NCBI RefSeq assembly: GCF_000299355.1
Contig: NC_018664.1
Span: 679,115 to 743,114, forward strand
Source of the DNA: Gottschalkia acidurici 9a
Lineage (GTDB): Bacteria; Bacillota; Clostridia; Tissierellales; Gottschalkiaceae
DNA: 64,000 nucleotides
Reading direction: 5' to 3'
The first letter of the stretch is position 1; each line of letters opens with the position of its first letter. Positions 29,278 through 41,372 of this stretch are shown here, piece after piece. Position numbers and translations under genes: made by a program. Under the pieces are notes generated by a model that worked only from the letters and a program-made list of their open reading frames with translations, had not been told where the DNA came from and searched no databases.

Positions 29278-30558
29278 ATGATGCTAAAAAATAATAAAAA
29301 ACTTACTTATACTCTGCTAGCATTTTTACTGGTGGTACTAGTAATAATAGTGAAAGGTTCCATGACTACGGAAGGTAAGAGGGGAAGTCAGAAAGTCAGC
29401 ATATATCTGAATAATGAACTTATAAAGTTTAAAGATGATGAGCCTGTAAATAAAGAGGGAACCATATATGCACCATTAAATGAGTTTGCAGAAAAAATAG
29501 ATGCGAAAGTAAAATATGACCTTTTAGACAATAAGGTACTCATAACTAAAAAAGACAAGCATATACTTATAAAGACTAAAGAGAATTTAGCTATCACGGA
29601 AGAGAATAAGAGCTTCTTTATAGAAACAATCGGAAAGTCTAAAAGTACACTGGTTCCAGTAGCTTTAGTATCAAAACATTTTGACTATAAAGTATCTGAG
29701 GAGTCAAAAAAATCTACTGTAAGAATTAATGAAAAATCTACTAAAGTAAATGATGACCAAGAAAAGAAAGAAAGTTCGGATAAGGGCAAAGCAGTTAATA
29801 CAATAGCCAATAATAAGCAAACTCCTAATACGGAAAATAATAAAGAAAACAAACAATCTCAAAAAAATGAACCTAAAGATAATAATTCAAACGTAGCAGA
29901 AAACAAGGAAACTCAAGAAAATAAAGATCCTAATAATGATGAAAAAAAGGATGGAAAAGTGGCATATCTAACTTTTGATGATGGTCCTAATATAAATACT
30001 CCTCAAATATTAGATGTTCTCAAAGAGAAGAATGTAAAAGCTACATTTTTCATGTTAGGATCTAGTATAGGCGCACATGGAGATATAGCTAAAAGGGTAA
30101 GTGAAGAGGGTCATGCTTTAGGATTACATAGCGTTACTCATAACTATAAAAGTGTATATGCATCTCCAGACTCTTTTTTACAAGAAATGAATACAGCTAA
30201 TAATATGCTACATGAGGCTACTGGAAAAAATACATTGCTAATAAGAGCACCTTATGGCAGCAAACCATATATGAAACAGGAATTCAGAGACTTAGCTATT
30301 TCATGGGGATATCGTATATGGGACTGGAATGTTGATAGTAGAGATAGTATAAAGAAAAACACAACACCTGATGAAGTTTATAATAATGTAGCTAATCAGT
30401 TAACTAATAAAAATGAAGTAATAATACTTTTTCACGATAGGGAGCACACTCTAAAAGCATTACCTAGAGTCATAGATTACTTGCATTCACAAGGATTTGA
30501 AATTAAAAAACTAGATACTAGTATGACACCAATGAATTTCTGGGGAGATACAAGATAA
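29278..30558 (+). CDS. Membrane-anchored polysaccharide deacetylase
   Basis: 426 residues. An N-terminal signal anchor (LTYTLLAFLLVVLVIIVKG) places the protein outside the membrane. Residues 40-150 form a copper-amine-oxidase-N-like repeat domain, often a wall-binding or stalk module. A Lys/Asn/Glu-rich linker (about 155-225) follows, and then a NodB deacetylase domain: TFDDGPN, HSVTHNY, RAPYGS, WDWNVDSRDS and ILFHDREHT. The Asp and two His metal ligands are present. The likely job is N-deacetylation of peptidoglycan or another surface glycan, giving lysozyme resistance. The substrate is unproven. ATG 29278 and the next ATG are both possible. Confidence 0.92.
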   Translation: MMLKNNKKLTYTLLAFLLVVLVIIVKGSMTTEGKRGSQKVSIYLNNELIKFKDDEPVNKEGTIYAPLNEFAEKIDAKVKYDLLDNKVLITKKDKHILIKTKENLAITEENKSFFIETIGKSKSTLVPVALVSKHFDYKVSEESKKSTVRINEKSTKVNDDQEKKESSDKGKAVNTIANNKQTPNTENNKENKQSQKNEPKDNNSNVAENKETQENKDPNNDEKKDGKVAYLTFDDGPNINTPQILDVLKEKNVKATFFMLGSSIGAHGDIAKRVSEEGHALGLHSVTHNYKSVYASPDSFLQEMNTANNMLHEATGKNTLLIRAPYGSKPYMKQEFRDLAISWGYRIWDWNVDSRDSIKKNTTPDEVYNNVANQLTNKNEVIILFHDREHTLKALPRVIDYLHSQGFEIKKLDTSMTPMNFWGDTR

Positions 30559-30623
30559 TATATATGATATAATTGAAATAATATATTTTAAATTATTGGA
30601 ATTGCTTTAAGGAGAGGAAAATA

Positions 30624-31460
30624 ATGAACATAAAAATACTAGGAGACAGTTGCTGCGACCTAACTGATGAGCTAAGAAGAAAAATGAATGTAAAATTAAT
30701 TCCATTAACTATACATGTAGACGATGATTCATATATAGATGATGATACACTAGATACTAAAGAACTTCTAAAGAAAATGAAGGAGAGCACCAATTCTCCA
30801 AAAACAGCTTGCCCATCTCCGCAAGAGTATATAAAAGAATATGAAGGAGAAGAAAGTGTGTTTGTAGTGACTCTTTCTTCTAAGTTGAGTGGAAGCTATA
30901 ATAGTGCTGTTTTAGCTAAGAATATTTTACTAGAGGAAATTAAAGATAAATTTATTCATGTGTTTGACTCTAAAAGTGCATCTTCAGGAGAAGCTCTAAT
31001 AAGTATGAAGATATTTGAACTTGCAAAAAATGGATATGACAACAATCAAATAGTAGAAAAAGTAGATCAATATATATCGGAAATGAAGACGCTTTTTGTG
31101 CTTGAATCTTTAGATAATCTTATAAAAGCAGGTAGAATAAGTACATTAAAAGGAAAGTTAGCATCCATGCTATCAATAGTACCTATTATGAAAGCTACAA
31201 ACGATGGAGAAATAGACTTATTTGAGAAAGTAAGAGGTTCTAAAAAAGCATTTAAAAGATTACTAGATGCTATAGGTGAGCAAGGAGAAAAACTAGAAGA
31301 AAAGATACTAGGTATAACTCACTGTAATTGCTTGGAGAAAGCACTTGAATTTAAAGAAGAAGTTATGAAAAAATATAACTTTAAAGATATTATAATATTT
31401 GAAACAAAAGGAATAAGTACTGTCTATGCAGATGATGGTGGTTTAATAATATCATTTTAA
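30624..31460 (+). CDS. DegV-family fatty-acid-binding protein
   Basis: 278 residues with the DegV fold. The N-terminal MNIKILGDSCCDLTDELR has the DS(C/S)CDL motif, TLSSKLSGSYNSA lies near residue 90 and the C-terminal KGISTVYADDGGLIISF is canonical. DegV/FakB proteins hold a fatty acid and may present it to a kinase for phospholipid synthesis; no kinase lies here. AAGGAGAGG precedes ATG 30624. It forms its own unit ending in a bidirectional terminator. Confidence 0.93.
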   Translation: MNIKILGDSCCDLTDELRRKMNVKLIPLTIHVDDDSYIDDDTLDTKELLKKMKESTNSPKTACPSPQEYIKEYEGEESVFVVTLSSKLSGSYNSAVLAKNILLEEIKDKFIHVFDSKSASSGEALISMKIFELAKNGYDNNQIVEKVDQYISEMKTLFVLESLDNLIKAGRISTLKGKLASMLSIVPIMKATNDGEIDLFEKVRGSKKAFKRLLDAIGEQGEKLEEKILGITHCNCLEKALEFKEEVMKKYNFKDIIIFETKGISTVYADDGGLIISF

Positions 31461-31477
31461 TAGCTTATAAATTAAAT

Positions 31478-31509
31478 AAATAACACCAACATAAAAATGT
31501 TGGTGTTAT

Positions 31510-31511
<2 letters not shown>
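31478..31511. terminator. Bidirectional terminator, degV / helicase
   Basis: 15-bp arms AAATAACACCAACAT / ATGTTGGTGTTATTT with T-runs on both sides, overlapping the helicase stop. Confidence 0.85.
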
Positions 31512-33606
<2,095 letters not shown>

Positions 33607-33752
33607 CCCTAGAATATCTTAACATAAATGAGGATAAAAAAAGTGCAATATAGGACAAAATATAAATGAAATTTTTAATTTTGCAAATGCAAGATATATA
33701 TTTTATAATAAGATATAATGGAATTAGAAAATGTAATATGGGGTGGTTATAT

Positions 33753-33959
33753 TTGTTATATATGGGAACTTTGCTGATAATAATAGGTTCATATTCGATT
33801 TTAGAAGATTTTTATGATTTTAAATCTATTTTAAAAGAAAGAGTGTTAGTAAAGAAAGAAAATGTCAATATTGATGGATATTTAAAGGTAAAAGCTATGA
33901 TAGGTATATTCAGTATAGTTGTAGGAATACTTTCGATTATAAACTATATTTATTACTAA
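33753..33959 (+). CDS. Small two-helix membrane protein, unknown
   Basis: TTG 33753 lies after GGGGTGG; a further upstream start at 33666 has no site. The 68-residue product starts MLYMGTLLIIIGSYSILEDF, has a polar middle and ends IGIFSIVVGILSIINYIYY. Two helices with a Lys-rich loop are expected. It is directly upstream of, and probably transcribed with, the membrane phosphatase-like gene. The function is unknown. Confidence 0.55.
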   Translation: MLYMGTLLIIIGSYSILEDFYDFKSILKERVLVKKENVNIDGYLKVKAMIGIFSIVVGILSIINYIYY

Positions 33960-33969
33960 GGAGTAATGT

Positions 33970-35876
33970 ATGAAAAGAAGGTTACTATGTATGATATTAA
34001 CTACAATTATATTAATCTTAAATGTAAATATAGTTGTAGCTGATAATTACAATAAAAAACAATAATGGTAGTATTAGATGAACTGGACTTTGAAAAATCT
34101 GAAAAGATAATAAATGATAAGCTATCTATGGGTCTTTTAAGTTGTAAAACGGGTGATAGTCATAAGTCAAGTAGTGAAGAGAGCTTGTTTATGACTATAG
34201 CAACAGGAAGAAGAGTCAGTATTCCTAATAATACTTTTAAAACTATTAAAAAAGTAAAAGAAAAAGGTGTAATAGAAGATTATGATGAAATAAAGAGGAG
34301 TTTAGATGCAAAGTACTCTAGTTTTTCAAAGCATATAGATTTTTTAGGAGATACTCTAAAAAAGAACAAGAAAAAAACATCTTATATAGGAAATAGCTCA
34401 GAATCTCTGATAATATCAGATAAAAATGGTGAAATAGATTATTGGGAAAAAGAAGTCAATTATAATATTGACTGGCTCAAGACTAATACCGAAAAAATGC
34501 TTAATAGGTCTGACGTTCTTTTAGTGTCTTTTAATGTAAACAATAGTGAGGAAAGAATAAGGCTATTAGAAGAATATCTAAAAAGTATAAGTAGGCATAA
34601 TGTTATGGTGTTTCCTAAGACTGTATCTGGAGACATGGACTATAGATTAAATAGTACTATAGTTCCTATATTATACTCTGAGAATAACAATAATGTAGGT
34701 ATACTTACTAGTAAAAGTACTAAAAGGTTAGGCGTTATAACTAACTTAGATATATTTCCTACTATTATTAGTTACTATGACATAAATATGAGTTCAAGTA
34801 TAGGAAATGAGATAGAGGTAGTAGAAAAATCTAATTTATTAGAAAAGAATAAAGAAATTTTTAAAGAGTTTTTAAATTTAAATATAATAAAGTATGTATT
34901 TCATGGACTATTAACTGTTATACAGGTGTATATAGTTTATAGCTATTTACACAAAAATAAAGATAGAAATAAGCTTAAGTTTTTAGTTGCCATTATACCA
35001 ATGTCTATACTGATTTCATTAGTATTGGGATTGTTTCATCTTCATACAAGTATAGTGCTATATTTAACTATAGTACTTGGACTATCAATTTTATTGATAC
35101 CTTACTTATATAGCAAGAATATAAGGGTAGTTGAGACATTAAGTGTATTAACCAATGTGATAATACTACTTGGTGTATTTTTAAAACCATCAATGCTATA
35201 CAATTCCTTTATAGGATATAACAGTATAATAGCAGGTGGTAGATTCTATGGATTTAATAATGAAATAATGGGAGTATTAATGATTACTTCTGCTATAACT
35301 TATTTTTTCGTAAGAGACATACTTAAAAATAGTATAATTTCTAATATATTTTTAATTTCATATATTCCAATAGTGATAATATCGCTTTCAGGAAGATTTG
35401 GAGCAAATTTTGGTGGATATTTAACTTCGATAGCATTGTTTCTAGTTTTAATATATTTATCGATATTAAATAAGAAAGCAAATAAAAAAAGTTTATTAAC
35501 TTTGATTGCTATAGGTATAGGAATTTTATGTGTAAACTTATACTTTGATATAAGAAATGATGCTGGAAGCCATGCAGGGAAACTTCTAGAAAGGGTAAGA
35601 TTACTAGGATACTATGAATTTATAGATATGATAATAAAGAAGTTAAAACAGCTTATATACATGACTATAGTTCCACCATGGTGCATCATATTTATAAGTC
35701 AGATATATTTTATGATAAAAAAGTTTAGACAAATAGAAAGAAGTAAGCTTACCAAAGGCTTAACTATGTTCATAATATCAATTGTTGCACTTATAGTAAA
35801 TGATACAGGAGTAGTAGCATTTGTATATATGAATGCTTATCTAATAGGCCTAATGATAGAATCGGATTACTCTTGA
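33970..35876 (+). pseudogene. Phosphatase-like polytopic membrane protein, frame-shifted after the signal peptide
   Basis: ATG 33970 follows AAGGAG and encodes a signal peptide (MKRRLLCMILTTIILILNV...VVADNYNKKQ) that stops at 34063. A 603-residue frame opens at 34065 with no ribosome site (MVVLDELDFEKSEK). Reading one extra A in the A-run 34054-34059 joins them as NYNKKTIMVVLDELDF. The first 250 residues look like an alkaline-phosphatase/sulfatase-like extracellular domain (LFMTIATGRR, LGVITNLDIFPTI). About ten membrane helices follow. It is likely an envelope enzyme. Call it a pseudogene or a gene with a sequence error; the long intact remainder favours an error or recent loss. Confidence 0.75.
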
Positions 35877-35893
35877 GAAACGGAGGGAAGCAA

Positions 35894-37612
35894 ATGATAA
35901 AAAAATTTATATCTTACTACAAACCACATAGCAAACTATTTATACTAGATATGTTTTGTGCACTTATGATAGCAGTGATTGATCTTATATTCCCTATGTT
36001 TACTAGAAAAGTAGTAAATGAAATAATACCGCAGGGACAACTAAGAACACTCTACATACTAGGTGGAGTAATGTTAGTGCTTATAATAGTTAGAACTATA
36101 TGTAACTACGTAGTTGACCGTTGGGGACATATAGTAGGTGTTAGAATGGAATATGATATGAGAAATGACTTATTTTCTCATATGCAGAAGTTATCGTTTA
36201 GTTACTTTGATAACAATAAAACAGGAAATATAATGTCTAGAATAGTAAATGATTTAAGAGATATAACTGAGTTAGCTCATCATGGTCCAGAAGATTTATT
36301 TATATCATTAATTATGATGGTAGGATCTTTCTTTATTTTACTTAGTATAAATGTGAAGCTAACACTTTTAATCTTTGCATTTATTCCAATAATAGTGTGG
36401 ATATCTGTAGTTCAGAGAAAAAATATGACTAAGGCCTTCAGAGGTCAAAAAAGAGAAATTGCAGGTGTAAACTCTAGACTGGAGAATAGTATATCAGGAA
36501 TTAGAGTTACAAAGTCTTTTACTAATGAAGACTTTGAGATGGAGAAATTCTTAGAAGGAAATACTAAGTTTAAAGAAACCAGAGAAGAAGCCTTTGTCTA
36601 TATAGGAATATTTTCTACTGGAATACAATTTTTTTCTAAGTTTTTAAACTTACTAGCAATAGTAGCAGGAGGTTGGTTTTATTATAATGGAAGTATAAAT
36701 ATAGGTGATTTGTTAGCTTATATACTATATGTAACTTATTTCTTACAACCTATAGTAAAACTATCACAATTCATTCAACAGTATCAAGATGGTATGAGTG
36801 GATTTGAAAGATTTATAGAGATAATGGAAATTGAACCTGAAATTGAAGAAAAGTTTGGAGCAATAGAACTAAAAGATGTAGATGGAAAGATAGAATTTAA
36901 AGATGTTTCATTTAATTATAATGATAGCGTAGAAAATGTAATTTCAAATATAAACTATACTGTTGAAAGTGGAAAGACAGTTGCGCTAGTAGGCCCGTCT
37001 GGTGGAGGTAAAACAACACTTTGTCACCTTATACCAAGATTTTATGAGGTAAGTAGCGGTAAAATATTAGTAGATAATACAGATATTAAAGATCTTACCT
37101 TACAGTCTTTAAGAAAGAATGTTGGACTAGTTCAGCAAGATGTATTTTTATTTACAGGAACTATAAAGGAAAATATACTTTACGGAGATATAAATGCTAC
37201 TGATGAAGAAGTAATAGAGGCTGCTAAAAAAGCTAATATTCATGACTTCATAATGAGCTTACCAAAAGGATATAATACAGATGTAGGTGAGAAAGGGGTT
37301 AAACTTTCAGGAGGACAGAAACAAAGAATTTCTATAGCTAGAGTGTTCTTGAAAAACCCACCAATACTCATACTAGATGAAGCTACATCTGCGCTAGATA
37401 ATGAAAATGAAATAATAATACAAGAATCTCTTGAGAAGCTTTCTGAGGGTAGAACTACTATAGTAATAGCTCATAGACTATCTACTATAAGAAATGCATC
37501 AGAGATAATAGTTTTAACTAATGAAGGTATAGTAGAGCAAGGAAATCATGATGAACTTATTAATAAGAATGGAATTTACTCAAAACTATATAATTCACAA
37601 TTTAGAGTTTAG
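35894..37612 (+). CDS. ABC exporter, fused membrane and ATPase domains
   Basis: 572 residues from ATG 35894, behind GGAGGG; the TTG at 35873 overlaps the prior gene and has no site. Six membrane helices are followed by an ATPase domain: Walker A GPSGGGKTT near residue 370, LSGGQKQR signature, Walker B ILILDEATSALD and AHRLSTI. This is a homodimer-type type IV exporter related to MsbA/BmrA. The substrate (drug, lipid or peptide) is unknown. It directly follows the phosphatase-like gene and ends at a terminator. Confidence 0.93.
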   Translation: MIKKFISYYKPHSKLFILDMFCALMIAVIDLIFPMFTRKVVNEIIPQGQLRTLYILGGVMLVLIIVRTICNYVVDRWGHIVGVRMEYDMRNDLFSHMQKLSFSYFDNNKTGNIMSRIVNDLRDITELAHHGPEDLFISLIMMVGSFFILLSINVKLTLLIFAFIPIIVWISVVQRKNMTKAFRGQKREIAGVNSRLENSISGIRVTKSFTNEDFEMEKFLEGNTKFKETREEAFVYIGIFSTGIQFFSKFLNLLAIVAGGWFYYNGSINIGDLLAYILYVTYFLQPIVKLSQFIQQYQDGMSGFERFIEIMEIEPEIEEKFGAIELKDVDGKIEFKDVSFNYNDSVENVISNINYTVESGKTVALVGPSGGGKTTLCHLIPRFYEVSSGKILVDNTDIKDLTLQSLRKNVGLVQQDVFLFTGTIKENILYGDINATDEEVIEAAKKANIHDFIMSLPKGYNTDVGEKGVKLSGGQKQRISIARVFLKNPPILILDEATSALDNENEIIIQESLEKLSEGRTTIVIAHRLSTIRNASEIIVLTNEGIVEQGNHDELINKNGIYSKLYNSQFRV

Positions 37613-37636
37613 GCAGCCTTTGGCTGCCTTATTTTT
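37611..37636 (+). terminator. Terminator after the ABC exporter
   Basis: GGCAGCC TTT GGCTGCC stem and T-run, starting at the stop codon. Confidence 0.85.
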
Positions 37637-37700
37637 GTGTCAATAAGTAAAGTAAGTGCATAGTATATTATGAAAATGATTATGAAAAAGGGGGATTTAA

Positions 37701-38132
37701 ATGAAAAATGTATATGATCATATTCCTTATCCAGAATTATACTATATAATATATCCTAAGGTTGTTCAATGTATGGAAGAATATTTTGGAGGATATGAAA
37801 TTACGCATGATATATCACAAGGGGAAATAGAGAGTTTAATTGATAGTGTATATGCAAAAGTTATTAGCGAATGTCCTGAAATAGCAGAAGATGAGGTTGA
37901 AATGGAAAGTTATGATGTAAATAGCTCAATAAGACCAAGACCTTTCTTTGGAAGAAGAAGGCTTTTAAGAGATATAGCAGCTATAATATTCTTTGGAGAG
38001 TTATTTAGAAGAATGGGTAGACACCATGGACGTAGACATCATAGACTTGGACACCATTCAAACTATGACTATTCAGACTATGACTATCAGGCTTATGTAT
38101 ATGATTTTTACAATCAAGGATATATGTATTAA
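37701..38132 (+). CDS. Unknown protein with His/Arg-rich and Tyr/Asp-rich tail
   Basis: 143 residues, unrecognised. A folded N-terminal part (MKNVYDHIPYPELYYIIYPKV) is followed by a basic region (RPRPFFGRRRLLRD), a His/Arg block (GRHHGRRHHRLGHH) and a tail of Asp-Tyr pairs (YDYSDYDYQAYVYD). This composition is reminiscent of spore-coat and surface proteins. A CATAGTATA lies about 40 bases upstream, like a mother-cell -10 element, but no matching -35 is clear. AAAGGGGGA precedes ATG. Ends at a bidirectional terminator. Confidence 0.65.
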   Translation: MKNVYDHIPYPELYYIIYPKVVQCMEEYFGGYEITHDISQGEIESLIDSVYAKVISECPEIAEDEVEMESYDVNSSIRPRPFFGRRRLLRDIAAIIFFGELFRRMGRHHGRRHHRLGHHSNYDYSDYDYQAYVYDFYNQGYMY

Positions 38133-38160
38133 AATAGGATGGAGTAATCCATCCTATTTT
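38131..38160. terminator. Bidirectional terminator
   Basis: 13-bp arms AAAATAGGATGGA / TCCATCCTATTTT, shared by the convergent genes on both sides. Confidence 0.85.
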
Positions 38161-38867
38161 AATTCTCTTATTATTCCTAATGGTGTTTTTTGATGTTCTT
38201 CACCCAATGGATTATCACTTAAAACTTTAGATATTTCTTTAGGATTCATATCATCATGGGAAACTCCTAGAGTGTTTGCACCTACATCATTAACGCCTAC
38301 TATAGCTACACAAATATTACCTAATCTTTTACTAGCTTCTCTACATATTTCGTTACAATTTTCTGGGGCTAAAATAATATACTCATCATATGGAGGAATA
38401 TTGCCATCATATGAACCGTCTATATATCTTGCCTTACTACCAATTAATTTATAAAAATCACCGCTTCTTCTAAGTATCTTTTTAGTGAATCCAGCTATGA
38501 TAGCTGCGAATAACATTCTTATAGTGCCACATTCTCTTATAGCTATTTCCATAGTTTCAGGTCGTCCTAATCCCATACCGAGAGAAGATATTGTGATAAA
38601 TTTTGATAAAAACTCAGCTAATGGACTTACTTTAATTTCTCTTGCCAGAAATATTCTATTTTGAGTTATAGCAACAACCTTTTTAGATATGAATAGAATA
38701 TCACTCTTTTCAACAATATCTTTAGTATATTCATATGCTATATCTGAAATATTATCATTTTCAGTGATTAAATGAGTTTTTATTGGTATACGATAAAAAG
38801 TTCTACCATCGAAAATTATTTCTAATTTTTTACCTTCATTAGCAGACATATCTTGCACGTTACTCAT
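38154..38867 (-). CDS. F420-0:L-glutamate ligase (CofE)-like protein
   Basis: 237 residues from ATG 38867, behind AGAGGAG; a longer frame to 38915 lacks a site. The N-terminus has the CofE-like IPIKTHLITENDNI and a segment DILFISKKVVAITQNRIF. The C-terminal end contains VAIVGVNDVG. In methanogens and actinobacteria CofE adds glutamate to coenzyme F420; no other F420 gene is seen here, and Firmicutes usually lack F420. It may act on another cofactor. The family match is by motif recognition; the function in this organism is uncertain. Confidence 0.75.
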   Translation of the reverse strand: MSNVQDMSANEGKKLEIIFDGRTFYRIPIKTHLITENDNISDIAYEYTKDIVEKSDILFISKKVVAITQNRIFLAREIKVSPLAEFLSKFITISSLGMGLGRPETMEIAIRECGTIRMLFAAIIAGFTKKILRRSGDFYKLIGSKARYIDGSYDGNIPPYDEYIILAPENCNEICREASKRLGNICVAIVGVNDVGANTLGVSHDDMNPKEISKVLSDNPLGEEHQKTPLGIIRELK

Positions 38868-39037
38868 TTGGACTCTCCTCTTTATGTTATACTTAGTGAT
38901 AGTGAAATTATACAACTAAAATTCTGTATAATCAACAAGAAATATGTAATAAATAATATATTTGTTATAAAGGGGAGATACACTTAATAATTACAAGTGA
39001 TCTCCTAAAATATTTAATTTGAATACTTTAATTTAGG

Positions 39038-39217
39038 TTATTTTATATTATAAGAATCTTCAGTTGTATTTTCTGACACAATTATACCATCAGACTGACT
39101 AGAGTATAAGTTAGAACTATTCAATAATCCCATTCTATCTTTAGCATCTTTTAATTTAAGGTTATCTACATTCTTCATAAAATTATCATCTAAACTACTC
39201 GATAACATACCTTTCAT
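39038..39217 (-). CDS. Unknown 59-residue protein
   Basis: ATG 39217 lies after GGAGG, which favours it over the TTG at 39232 inside that site. Polar, Ser/Asn/Asp-rich (MKGMLSSSLDDNFMKNVDN ... SENTTEDSYNIK), no motif, no membrane segment. A small soluble or spore-related protein is possible, but nothing supports a function. Confidence 0.45.
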   Translation of the reverse strand: MKGMLSSSLDDNFMKNVDNLKLKDAKDRMGLLNSSNLYSSQSDGIIVSENTTEDSYNIK

Positions 39218-39330
39218 ATATAAAACCTCCAATAGATTACTATATTTGTTAATAAATATTGCTTACTACTATATTATTTGTAATAATAATATAAACATGC
39301 TATGAAATATTTTAAATAAAAGGAGTATAT

Positions 39331-39656
39331 ATGATTAATAAGAAAATCTTTAATATACTTAAAATATTTATATCTATAGTGATATTTTGCTTAGCAGTGA
39401 AATATGAACAATTAAAGATGTATAATTCTAGTTATAACTTTTTTTGATATATATTTATTGAGGTATTTAGAAACTTATGTATGAAATTATACCGATAATA
39501 ACTAACTTAATTTCATGCAAGTGGACAATAGAGTTACATAGAAAAGATAGTTATATATGACTTAAGTAAAAGTAAAATACTTTTTCCAAGTTTTATACTT
39601 ATAATAATGGGAGTATCTTACTTTATACTGGCAGTGAAGAATTTAGAAATTAAATA
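39331..39656 (+). pseudogene. Broken small membrane protein with several frame changes
   Basis: ATG 39331 follows AAAGGAG and reads MINKKIFNILKIFISIVIFCLAVKYEQ, stopping at a T-run. The protein then resumes in other frames: FDIYLLRYLETYV, IITNLISCKWTIELHRKDSYI and YDLSKSKILFPSFILIIMGVSYFILAVKNLEIK. Joined, it would be about 110 residues with a helix at each end. At least three frame changes are needed, more than elsewhere, so it is probably decayed. I see no recognisable family. Confidence 0.6.
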
Positions 39657-39772
39657 GGCTATAGTAAAGATTTATGTAAAAATGTATGTTAAAGACTTTA
39701 AAAAAACAGTATTTTTATATATAATATAAACATATGATAATCTAAATAAAATAAAAAGTAAAAGGTGATGAG

Positions 39773-40309
39773 ATGAAGAGATTAGTTGAATATTTTACTT
39801 TTAAAGACTTAAGTATGTTTTACTTTTTAAACACTAGATTAAACTGTAAACTTTTAAATAGAATCATGCCTTATGTTACAGAGCTAGGTGGGGTAGTATT
39901 TTCAACAATCTTTCCAATCGTCCTTATAGTATTAAATAAAAGACAGTCTAGAACTATAGGATTTGAGATACTATTTTCATTAGGATTAGGTCAAGTAATA
40001 GTTCACATCTTAAAAAAGTCACTAACGAGAGAGAGACCATATAATATATTAAAAAATATAAATACATTTGGAATAGAACTAAAAGATTATTCATTCCCTT
40101 CAGGTCATACCACAGCAGGGTTTACTACAGCAGTACATCTTTCAATGTATATACCACAATTTATGCTTGTATTTGTAGCAATGGCCGTAATGGTAGGAAT
40201 TTCAAGAATATACTTGGCAGTACACTATCCATCAGATGTAGCGGTAGGGTTAGTGATTGGTATAAGTGCATCACTGGTATCACACTCCTATTTAGTAAGC
40301 TACTTGTAA
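39773..40309 (+). CDS. PAP2-family membrane phosphatase
   Basis: 178 residues with the three catalytic motifs of PAP2 enzymes: KKSLTRERPYN, SFPSGHTTAGF and SRIYLAVHYPSDVAVG. It has about five membrane helices. Likely substrates are undecaprenyl pyrophosphate or phosphatidic acid, so it may recycle the lipid carrier of the cell wall. GTGATG context with AAAGGTGATG precedes ATG. It stands alone. Confidence 0.93.
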   Translation: MKRLVEYFTFKDLSMFYFLNTRLNCKLLNRIMPYVTELGGVVFSTIFPIVLIVLNKRQSRTIGFEILFSLGLGQVIVHILKKSLTRERPYNILKNINTFGIELKDYSFPSGHTTAGFTTAVHLSMYIPQFMLVFVAMAVMVGISRIYLAVHYPSDVAVGLVIGISASLVSHSYLVSYL

Positions 40310-40338
40310 ATATGGTATATAATGATACTTTAAAAGGA

Positions 40339-40380
40339 TAAGAAGGATCTTGAAAACTACGTATTTAAGATTCTTCTTTA
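40339..40380 (+). terminator. Imperfect terminator hairpin
   Basis: AAGAAGGATCTT pairs imperfectly with AAGATTCTTCTT, then TTATTTTTA. It follows the PAP2 gene. Confidence 0.5.
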
Positions 40381-40503
40381 TTTTTATCACATAACACTTT
40401 ACAACTTTATCTGAGTAAAGTATAATACTATAAGCAGAGAACTTGATTATTGAATAAAATAAATCAAGTTGTATTAATATATTTATCAAAAGGAGGAAAT
40501 AAG

Positions 40504-41358
40504 ATGAAAAATAGAATTTTATTTATTATAATATCAATTTTAGCATTTTCGCTAGCTTTTACAGGATGTAGCCAAAAACAAGAGCCAGCAAAAGGTTCTG
40601 CTACTGAAGTAAGTAAACAAAATGATGAAAACAAAAAAGGAAATTCGGAAGATAAATTATTAGAAAATGATACGTTAGTGTTAGGGTTAGATGATAGTTT
40701 CCCACCTATGGGATTCAGAGATGAAGAGGGAAAAATTGTGGGATTTGACATAGACCTTGCTGAAGAAGTTGCAAAAAGAATGGGAGTAAAGTTAGAACTT
40801 AAGCCAATTGATTGGTCTACAAAATCTCTAACTTTAAATAAAGGTGATATAGACGTTATATGGAATGGTTTTAGTATAGATGAACAAAGAAAAAAGGAAG
40901 TAGACTTTTCTACTCCATATCTTAATAATAAACAGATTGTAGTAGTAAGCAATGATTCTAAAATAGAAGATAAAGACGGATTATCCGGAAAGATACTAGC
41001 AGTGCAATCGGGAAGTACTAGTGATACAGCATTATCAAAAGATAAAAAAGTATCAGGTTCACTAAAAGAAGTAAAGAAATATTCAGATAACGTTCAAGCG
41101 TTAATGGATTTAAAAATAGGTAGAGTAGATGCGGTTTTAGTAGATGAAGTAGTTGGAAGATACTATGTTGCTAAAAAACCTGGTGATTACAAGATCTTAA
41201 AAGAAGATTTTGGAACAGAGCAATATGCAGTTGGTATTAAAAAAGGAAATACTAAACTTACAGAAGCAATAAACAAAGCATTAGAAGAGGTAAGAGCTGA
41301 CGGAACAGAAGCTGAAATATCTAAAAAATGGTTTGGTGAAGATATTGTATCTAAATAA
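40504..41358 (+). CDS. Amino-acid ABC transporter substrate-binding lipoprotein
   Basis: 284 residues from ATG 40504, behind AAAAGGAGG; the longer TTG frame from 40450 has no site. The lipoprotein signal peptide ends in the lipobox AFTGC. A solute-binding family 3 domain follows (LVLGLDDSFPPMGFRDEEGKIVGFDIDLAEEVAKRMGVKLE, WNGFSIDEQRKKEVDFSTPYL and SGSTSDTAL). It captures a polar amino acid outside the membrane. It is followed 14 bases later by its permease. No ATPase gene follows. Confidence 0.93.
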   Translation: MKNRILFIIISILAFSLAFTGCSQKQEPAKGSATEVSKQNDENKKGNSEDKLLENDTLVLGLDDSFPPMGFRDEEGKIVGFDIDLAEEVAKRMGVKLELKPIDWSTKSLTLNKGDIDVIWNGFSIDEQRKKEVDFSTPYLNNKQIVVVSNDSKIEDKDGLSGKILAVQSGSTSDTALSKDKKVSGSLKEVKKYSDNVQALMDLKIGRVDAVLVDEVVGRYYVAKKPGDYKILKEDFGTEQYAVGIKKGNTKLTEAINKALEEVRADGTEAEISKKWFGEDIVSK

Positions 41359-41372
41359 TTAGGAGGAGTATT

